Assembly (NCBI GenBank): GCA_029378245.1
Contig: JARKIF010000027.1
Coordinates: 1-64,000, forward strand
Source: Roridomyces roridus
Taxonomy: Eukaryota; Basidiomycota; Agaricomycetes; Agaricales; Mycenaceae
Length of the DNA stretch: 64,000 bases
Direction of reading: 5' to 3'
How positions within the stretch are numbered: position 1 is the stretch's first letter; every line of letters starts with the position of its first letter. The position numbers were made by a program, and so were the translations under genes. A model generated the notes under the pieces. It was given only the letters and a program-made list of their open reading frames with translations. It had not been told where the DNA came from and ran no database searches. Below are positions 57,095 to 64,000 of the stretch, piece after piece.

Positions 57095-58440
57095 ATGGCT
57101 TCACCTTCCAAGCCAGTGAATATCTCAAAGCGAGCAGAGGACGGCGCAGAGAGTGTCTCTGGCTCTGGGACTCCGTATGGCACTCCCGACATCCGGGCCC
57201 TGCGTGCACAGTATGCAGGCAATACCCCTCCCCCAAATATCCCACCACGCAATATCCCTACACCCTCCTTGCGTCCAACGGACTCCAATCCATCATTAGG
57301 CCAACCCGGGTCCTTCAAGCCGGGTTCATTCAAACCCGGATCCTTTACGGGCAGCGGAATTGGCGCATTCCGTACCGAAACGCCTCCAAATCCCGACCTC
57401 CTAGACGACCTTCCAGATGAAGAGAAGGCCCGGGTCTTGCGGCGCCATCTCGTGTCCAAGGGCGAGCGCGAGCTTGATGTCCCCCAGCAGAGTGGTTCCC
57501 GGCCTTCGAATTCTCGCAGATCTTCCTCGGGAGCTCAAGCAAGTGGCCAGATTCAACGAGAGGACACCGAGCCGTTCCCTATTCCTTAACATGCGCAAGG
57601 GGCGGACGTAACGTGCGTGCTCTTTTTTGGCTCAGTTTCTGTATCTCACTTTTCGTTTTTTTCAGACACGATATCTACAAGTGGCACTCGGACCAACGCA
57701 AACAGGCTGCGCGCCCACGAGCTGCATCGTTCACCGCACCTTCACCGGTCCAGAACCCGGCGTTCGAGCATATCCACGAACCTGGTGGATTCCGCCGCAA
57801 CTATGTCCTCGTGCGGGCGGCAGAGCGAGGCGAGGAAGAGCCTCCCATCCTCAACAACTTTATCGAGTTCTTGTACATCTTTGGGCACTTTGTGAGTCGC
57901 TTTACGCTAAATAGGCGCCCGCTGACGTATGTGCACAGGCCGGAGAAGATCTCGAGGAAGATGAGGAGGATGATGACGAGGAGACAGCCGTCGGCGGGGA
58001 CGGTGTTGGAGACCTCGGGGAGAACGCGCCGCTGTTGGCCCCACGCACGGCGGTAACCAGGTCTACATCGCGTTCCAGACGCAAACGCGCGTCGTCGATA
58101 GGCACGCGAGGAACTGCCCACTTCTCTAGCTGCTCAAGTCATTCGTCGGCACAGGGGTGCTATTCCTCGGCAAGGCCTTCTACAACGGAGGCATCCTCTT
58201 CTCATCGGTCCTTTTCATCTTCATCGCCTTGATATCGCTCTACTCCTTCCTGCTCCTCGTCGAGGCCAAGTTTGTCGTTTCAGGCAGTTTCGGCGACATT
58301 GGCGGCACGCTCTACGGCCCATGGATGCGCTACCTCATCCTCGGATCCATAATCGTCTCCCAGCTCGGCTTCGTCTCGGCGTACATCATTTTCGTGGCAC
58401 AGAACCTCCAGGCGCTCGTCATGGGAATCACGCACTGCTT
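57095..58440 (+). pseudogene. Truncated inverted copy of the AVT-type transporter
   Basis: The N-terminal region (MASPSKPVNISKRAEDGAES...) is almost identical to the gene at 36462-38956. Codon Tyr in FPIPYHAQG is changed to a stop (TAA at 57587-57589). Exons 2 and 3 remain recognisable (KWHSDQRKQAARPRAASFTA, PPILNNFIEFLYIFGHF). The exon 3/4 junction near 58105-58130 has lost about 60 bp. Exon 4 runs from LLKSFV to GITHCL and breaks off at 58440, where the 3' flank of copy I begins. Less than half of the membrane domain is left, so it is not a working transporter. Confidence 0.85.
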
Positions 58441-58470
58441 GTACAGCGATGCGAGTGGATTTGTTTATGT

Positions 58471-61185
58471 TCACCGTTCTCTCCTCCGTTTCGGCGATAA
58501 TCGGATAAGATTATCTGGCACTGAATTTACATCCGATTTGCGTTTCTTGGTGGGCTTTTCTTTGATGTTGACAGGGGAAACAGTGCCGTCAGACGGAGTG
58601 GGAACCTCGTCGAGAAACGCCGTTGATGCGGTATTGTCGTCGTCGGCCGCATCCTCCTCGCCGAGTCCGTCCAAGAAAGAAAAGAAGAGAGTGTTATCAA
58701 TGCTGGCGCTAGAGTCCGGCAACGACATCTGATCGGTGCCGACGGATTCCAGAGGTATGGAGGAACCGTCGGTGGGAATCTGGAATTGTTGAAAGAGATT
58801 ATTGATTTTCGAGTCCACCGCGTCAACATCCTGTTCAATGTCCTCGGTGGCCTGCCAGGTTTTCTCAACCTTTTCAAGCAAAGAGGCGGAGGGCGGAGGA
58901 GAGGAAGTCAGGGGGAACGACGTCAATGGGCTGAAATCGAAAGGGGGTTGGTACGCCATGAGAGACGAGTCTTGCTCATCAATTGAACTGAGGAACTCGG
59001 GTGCGGGAGGCACAGGGATGCTGTTCATGAGCTGCTGAATCTGAGCGGGCGACAAAGTTCTCAGAGCGCGCTGAATGAGTGTGTCAAAGTCGGCATTGGT
59101 GGGGGATCTCGAGGGAGTAATGGAGAATGCTAGGTCTCCGAAGTCCGAGAGCTCGTAATCGACGGGCTCGGCTCTAAAGGACCCCCTTCTTCGACGGTTG
59201 TAATTTCGGAGGTAGCTGGGAGAACATCCTGTGTGCGAAACAAGGACGTGCACAGATAGCATATAGATTGGTTCGGAATGGGACCACAGTCCCTGTGACT
59301 CCACAATTTGCACGAGCGACATTTAATCGTGGGGCGCGGCCCTGGTTCTAGGAAGGAACGAAATAAGGGGATATATCGGACGGCAGCTAGATTGTGCCTA
59401 CCTGGCTGTCCACAGACGCAACGGAAAACTTCTCCCGAATTCACCACTTTGTGGCAAACGGAGCACACCTCCTGGATAGTAGGTGCATCGTGCGATACAA
59501 CGGCGCTATCTGCCGTACGTGTTGCTAGTGTGACTTCCTCCCGAACGTATCCCGGGCAGCGGTGTATGCTTCCGCCGTCGCTCCGAGCCAGCCGATTGAT
59601 GGATGCGCGGCGCAGATCGAGATCTCTAGCGATTTGGGTAGCAATGGTAACCAAGGATTGTGGCACGTCCATCGTTCGCCAGACGTATTCCCGCCGAGGT
59701 GGTACTTGGGGTGCCTCCTCGCGATCGGTTGACATGGTTTCTGCGTTTTCTACGATGGCTTGGTCCGACGAAGGCACCGGGGAATATTTCGAGATCGGCG
59801 GCGAACGAGGAGAAGAGTCGAAAGCAGTAGGTATCCTTTCAATATCCTCATCTGTTCGGTAGAGTAAGTCAGACGATTTGCAGCATTGGAATGAGCCACA
59901 CCGTGTAATAGGCGATTGGCCGACCTCAAGACCTACACACGAAACGTCAGCGTTTCAAGCAAGCCGTCATGCGGTGGCCTGACCTTTTGACACAATGCGT
60001 TAAACAAGGTCCAGACGCTTCGTGCGTCGTCTTGTTCTTGGTCTTCTGCTGGTGGATTGATGCTCAGCAGAAATCGGTCGTTAATATCCAGGAAGACGTC
60101 AAAGTTCTGTTGGATTGAGACAAAGGAGTGCGAACATAAAGATGACAATACCTCGGGTCCCAGCGGAAAAGCGACGCTTTGCGTATTCAGATAATTTATT
60201 CCCGACTGCAGAGGGGAATCAGTCCGGGGAATGGAAAAGGGGTGGGTTCCCTACAGAGAGGCTAGAAATCTGGGATCCGGTGAGGAACAGAAGACGGACA
60301 CCACCAAGAACACGAACCATTTTGAACCCAAGCACAATGCTCTTGTCAAGATCGTCCCTCAGGGCCGCGGCGAGTGGACCTTCTGCTGTCCTCCGTCGGG
60401 CTAGCAAATGATCAGTTCTACAGCACGGCCTGCGAAGTGAGGACAGTACCATCTTCATTATCATATGCGATAAAGTGATGCATGGACGTCGGGGACGAGA
60501 TCCCTTCGATTCGCAGAACATTGGGATGCCTGAAGACGGTTCATGATGTAAACTCAAGTGCCCGTTGTTTTCCCCTCACAATAGTCTTTGCGAGACGTTG
60601 ACAGTGGCCTCCAAATGCTTTCCAAGCCATCTCAGAGTCAAGTTGAGAAAGAAGGGCAGTATGACACACCTTACGGGCATCCGTTCCTGCATTAAAAACC
60701 TTCACGATGACCGCCCGCCGCTTTATGTTGCCTGTGTGAAGGAGATAACCAGGTCCACCGCCTATTTCATGAGTGAGATTGAGGTCCTTGTGTCGGATGA
60801 TCTGTTCCACTCGTTGAGATAGTGCATTCCCGGGTCCCCAAGCTTCCAACCTCTAGCCCATCTTCATCATCCGGATTCTCTCGCCTCCGTTTTCGGGCAG
60901 GTTCTGCCCAAGCGTTTGAGTTTCCGCTCTCCGGAGGACCAAGACGAATTCACCTTCCACATCTGTCGATTCATCCCTCCGCCGCCTTTTGTCTCCCAAA
61001 AGGCATTCCAGGAGGGCTAGCGGAAGCTTCTGTTATTGTACCTCCGCTGATATTAACGAGCAATACTCACCTCCGATATCCCCTCGGTTGCCCTCAGGCT
61101 GGAATACATTCACGAGGGGCCCGTGAATGTTGTTGAAAGTGCCTTCTCCCAGAGTGAATCCACTGGCGTTGGAGATGAACGACAT
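58471..61185 (-). CDS. Pseudokinase-PHD family, copy I (686 or 484 aa)
   Basis: Exons 61185-61071, 61016-60954, 60903-60851, 60801-60670, 60617-60580, 60529-60450, 60400-60318, 60269-60255, 60205-60152, 60106-59984, 59932-59902, 59851-59402, 59347-59183, 59129-58471. All junctions to 59402 keep frame. Motifs IGGGPGYLLHTG, VIVKVF; HRD site AFPLGPE; DFG replaced by SINPP; finger CSVC...CVC...KCRSC...WSHRDC...CYLC. The last intron (GTCCTT donor) is my inference; without it the protein stops at 59130. With it the 220-residue tail contains helical stretches (ADFDTLIQRALRTLSPAQI, EKVEKTWQATEDIEQDV), an acidic patch and two basic clusters (KPTKKRKSD, SPKRRRER), as in many transcription factors; no DNA-binding domain is recognised. 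Confidence 0.7.
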
Positions 61186-62516
61186 CGAGAACAGTGGCCA
61201 AGAGGCAGAAGCTGTGGTCGTGTCAGCAAGCTATTATTGCATAGTAAAGCTATCGCCCACCGGCATCAGACAATCGTTCCAAGACACGTTGAATGAAGCC
61301 GCGCCCTCAGCACCCGACCGTACATATGAAAGGTTTCCCGGTGGTCACCTGGTGCTTGCGATATCTCTCGGATTCAACGAGACGCATTCGGAATTGGAGG
61401 CGCTGCAGCCAAGGGGCTTCAAAGATAAGAAAAATGTAACATACCTTCCAATTTTTTTTTTCAGAGGGTCGAAGGACCCTCCCTCCCTACGTAATGATTG
61501 ATGCCATCAGATCTTCCCTTTTAGGCATTATCTCCGGGCAACATTGCCTCAGTACACTACACAAGAGCCCCAGTATTGAAGGAATATATATTTTCTGTGT
61601 ACACAAAGCATGTTGCGTCTATCAGGCCACTCAGAAGGTGTTCAAGTAGCAGATAAAAAATGCTCCAAGCTTTTGCCGGCTCACTGAATCGAACTCCCGC
61701 CAACTCTCACTCATGAATTTGGTAGTGGCTGTACCTACCCCTCCCCACCGATATAGTAATAATCTTTTTCATTCTTCCTCGACGACCGCTGGGCCGATTA
61801 GCCTCAAATAATTTTTCCTATACTCCCAGGAGTCTACATCACACATTGGAGACCCCATACAAAAAAATCGCATTTTTGAAGCCCCTTGGCTGCAGCTCTA
61901 AAATTCCAGTGCCCAGTGGTCGGCAAAGGAAATCCTCTGCAGGTGTAAGTCAGATGAACCATCATGCCCAGTTCTGAACAGAAGTTGGATTCCTGAGCCA
62001 GAACTTGGCCAGAACGGTTGTGATGGTTAGACCGGTTAGACTTGATCATGGCACATGATGCCATCATCAACTCAGAATCTTGTTTTTCGAGACCATCACC
62101 TTTCCTAATTCTACGTTCAGCGCGCTTCAGCGATAATACTCGTGTTGTCGAAGCGAGGCTGCCCGATACAGAACTCTGAAAGAAAAGCGTCAATTTCATA
62201 TCATCTCCCAATGGCATTTTTGGTCAGACTCCTTCACTCTTCTCTGTCTATCGACATTCATAGACAGAATGGTTACGAGTCTAACTCTTCTCCTTTCTCT
62301 CGACGCGTCGTTCCAAGTCTGTCCGACATGCCCGTTCCGTATTTGCCAACTCATGTCCTACCTCAAGATATTCTATCGGAGGCCCGTGAGACTGGAAGCC
62401 GGTGCGGAACAGCTTTGGCTTGATATTCCCAGAACTCACAGCTAACACGAGGCTCGGACAGTGCACACAAAGCCATCCAATTTCTACTCTGACACCGACT
62501 CTGTTTATCCTGCTCG
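61186..62516. promoter_or_regulatory. Divergent region of copies I and J, inverted copy of 42056-42840
   Basis: The left part (61190-61400) is the reverse complement of the E promoter and the right part (about 61890-62516) that of the D promoter. About 490 bp at 61400-61890 have no counterpart and contain AT-rich sequence, so an insertion here, or a deletion in D/E, separates the two versions. No coding sequence is recognised. Confidence 0.6.
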
Positions 62517-62852
62517 ATGTCATTCATCTCGAACGCCAGTGGAATAACCCTGGGAGAAGGAACTTTCAACAATATTCAAGGGAATCTCGTGAATCTATTC
62601 CAGCATGAGGGCCAACGAGTGGATATCGGAGGTGAGTATCTCTCGTTCAAATCAGATGAAGATGAAATTATGATTCTGGTATGACGCACCAGCCCTCCTG
62701 GAGTCACTTGTAGGAGAAAAACGACGGCGGAGAGAGGACTCGACAGATGTGGAAGGTGAATTCGTCTTGGTCCTCCGGAGAGCAGGAACTAAAACCCTTG
62801 GCAGAACCTGCGAGGAAACGGAGACGGAGAGAATGCGGAGGGGGAAGATACT
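62517..62852 (+). pseudogene. Pseudokinase family, copy J, first three exons only
   Basis: Exons 62517-62631, 62693-62755 and a partial third from 62805 encode the N-terminal motif (MSFISNASGITLGEGTFNNI) and the basic linker (EKRRRRED). At about 62852 the sequence switches to the opposite strand of another family member. The kinase fold and zinc finger are missing. The promoter and start are intact, so a short peptide could still be made. Confidence 0.7.
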
Positions 62853-63314
62853 AACCAGAAATCGGTCGTTGACGTCGAGAAAGACGTCAAAGTTCTGTGG
62901 TGGATTAAGACAAGGGAGACGAGCAAAGCGAAGGTCATACCTCAGGTCCCCGCGGGAGCGTGATGCCTTGAGTACTCAGATAATCCATTCCTGACTGTAA
63001 GGAATCAGGAATGGCTTCGAGAGAAGAAGGAAGGTTTTCATACAGAGAGGTCCGAAATCTGGTAACCAGTCAGGCAACAAAAGCGGATCTATACGAACAA
63101 AGAAGCGAACCATCTTGAATCCAAGCACAATACTCTGGTCAAGATCGTCCCTGAGGGCCGTGGCGAGTGGCCCTGCCGCTGTCTTCCGTTGCGCTAACAA
63201 AAGCTTAGTTGCATACCACGACTTGCGAAATGAGCCCTACCGTCCTCATACGCTATGAAGTGATGCGTCGAGGTTGGCGACGAGGTCCCTTCGATTCGTA
63301 GCACGTTGGGATGC
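62853..63314 (-). pseudogene. Pseudokinase family fragment J' (kinase exons 6 to 10, antisense)
   Basis: On the minus strand exon-like pieces appear at 63314-63241 (HPNVLRIEGTSSPTSTHHFI), 63193-63111 (RKTAAGPLATALRDDLDQSI), 63058-63044, 62994-62941 (SGMDYLSTQGITLPRGPE) and 62894-62853 (NFDVFLDVNDRFL). All splice sites are in the usual places. The fragment starts and ends inside the gene. It is joined tail-on to copy J, which runs the other way. Confidence 0.75.
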
Positions 63315-63342
63315 CTATGCATCAGCAACTTGACACCTTGGG

Positions 63343-63450
63343 CTTTTTCCTCTTTTGCGTCTTTTTTGGACCCAAAAAAGCGTCAAAAGCGGAAAAGAGG
63401 AAAAAGTGTCCGGCACTTTTTTAAGCTAGGTCCCTTTGCTTAAAAAAGTG
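63343..63450. repeat. Two adjacent hairpin-forming inverted repeats
   Basis: The first (63343-63406) has arms CTTTTTCCTCTTTT and AAAAGAGGAAAAAG around a CTTTTTTGGACCCAAAAAAG centre. The second (63414-63450) has perfect 13-bp arms CACTTTTTTAAGC and GCTTAAAAAAGTG. AAAAG(T/C)GC-type words continue to about 63510. They could be the core of a small MITE; I see no clear target duplication. Confidence 0.5.
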
Positions 63451-64000
63451 CTTTTACCCTCAGAAAAGCGGCCTGGTCACCCCCAAAAGTGCTTCCAAAA
63501 GCTGCCGCAAAACACTCATAATTCACACTAATGAGGGTAGAAGACATATATCGCATTGAGCACTATCAAATGTACAAATCTACATACTTATGCAGACAAG
63601 ATGGTGCACATATACCCTCAGCAACAACGCAACAACACCGGCGCGGAGCCCAGAATGAGACTAGTCTTCGGATTACACGAAGGCGCATTGAACACGTACC
63701 GAGGGAGCGGCGGCAGCGCCGACAATGCGCACGTTGATGGCGGCTGAAATTAGGCACAGGCTGACGAAGCTGAAATATTTCGGGTCGTAGGTGGGTAAGG
63801 AGCCGACTGGGTGGGTGGGTGATAGCCTGTCTGGACATTAGGATGTGAAGATCGCAGGTCGAACGTGATAACTCACGGCGTCTCCCGTACCACGCAGGCA
63901 GATTTTAGGAGAGGGAGAAAGCCTGGCCGACAGGTCAACGACTGCGGATAAAGTGAGAACATGGATGACATACTGCAGCTCGACATATGTGGCAGCGGAC
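63451..64000. other. Window end, possible minus-strand exons of an unseen gene
   Basis: On the minus strand, exon-like stretches bounded by GT/AG sites occur at about 64000-63890 and 63838-63700. Frames include LPTYDPKYFSFVSLCLIS, which looks like a membrane segment, but the frames do not join cleanly. The gene would start outside the window. No family is recognised. Confidence 0.25.

Larger units (their letters stand above)
53961..58440. repeat. Right arm of a large inverted duplication (left arm about 37550-42055)
   Basis: Copy H followed by the truncated transporter is the mirror image of copy D followed by the intact transporter. The arms match through the pseudokinase exons, the PHD-like finger and the transporter, but not through the C-terminal tails of D and H. 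The arms are separated by about 12 kb that hold copies E, F and G. Confidence 0.75.

Overview
The window looks like nuclear DNA of a mushroom-forming basidiomycete (Agaricomycetes). Genes are split by many introns of about 45-60 nt. There are several FunK1-type fungal kinases, whose clustering I know from this class, several coiled-coil/F-box proteins, and conserved eukaryotic genes (eIF6, NDUFAF7, a CNH-domain protein, a vacuolar amino-acid transporter). Species cannot be told. I saw no rRNA, tRNA or CRISPR.

Layout. 0.5-5.4 kb: eIF6 (-) and NDUFAF7 (+), head to head and both frame-broken, then a CNH-domain gene with one frameshift. 5.5-19.3 kb: a duplicated block of F-box (-) / FunK1 (+) / second F-box (-). 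Its first copy carries a pseudokinase gene (copy A) where the FunK1 3' half should be. Its second copy has an F-box gene split by a 1.23-kb CACTA-like element. 20-22.4 kb: pseudokinase copy C. 24.8-34.2 kb: six FunK1 units, partly from a tandem duplication of about 3 kb. 34.7-36.3 kb: two tandem cupin genes. 36.5-39.0 kb: an AVT-type amino-acid transporter. 39.3-63.3 kb: pseudokinase copies D to J', interleaved with a truncated inverted copy of the transporter.

The main finding is a multi-exon gene family present in nine recognisable copies plus one antisense fragment (A, C, D, E, F, G, H, I, J, J'). The common body is a glycine-rich N-terminal motif, a kinase fold whose glycine loop and lysine are kept but whose HRD and DFG positions are replaced, an ~80-residue conserved block, and a PHD-like zinc finger. 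After the zinc finger each copy has a different C-terminal tail. In E it is a homeodomain read in one frame with the finger. In F it is a C2H2 pair. Other tails are low-complexity, acidic or basic. Copies D and H lie in the two arms of an inverted duplication, with homologous sequence on both sides, yet their tails are unrelated. This suggests a pseudokinase-PHD chassis whose tails, some of them DNA-binding, are exchanged or diversify very fast.

The copies share a 5' block 60-120 bp before the start codon, and several pairs are divergently arranged (D/E, I/J), so they may be co-regulated. FunK1, F-box and pseudokinase genes are interspersed and show exon shuffling, internal deletions and nested insertions, as expected of a fast-evolving accessory region. 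All exon structures were derived by hand and no database search was run.
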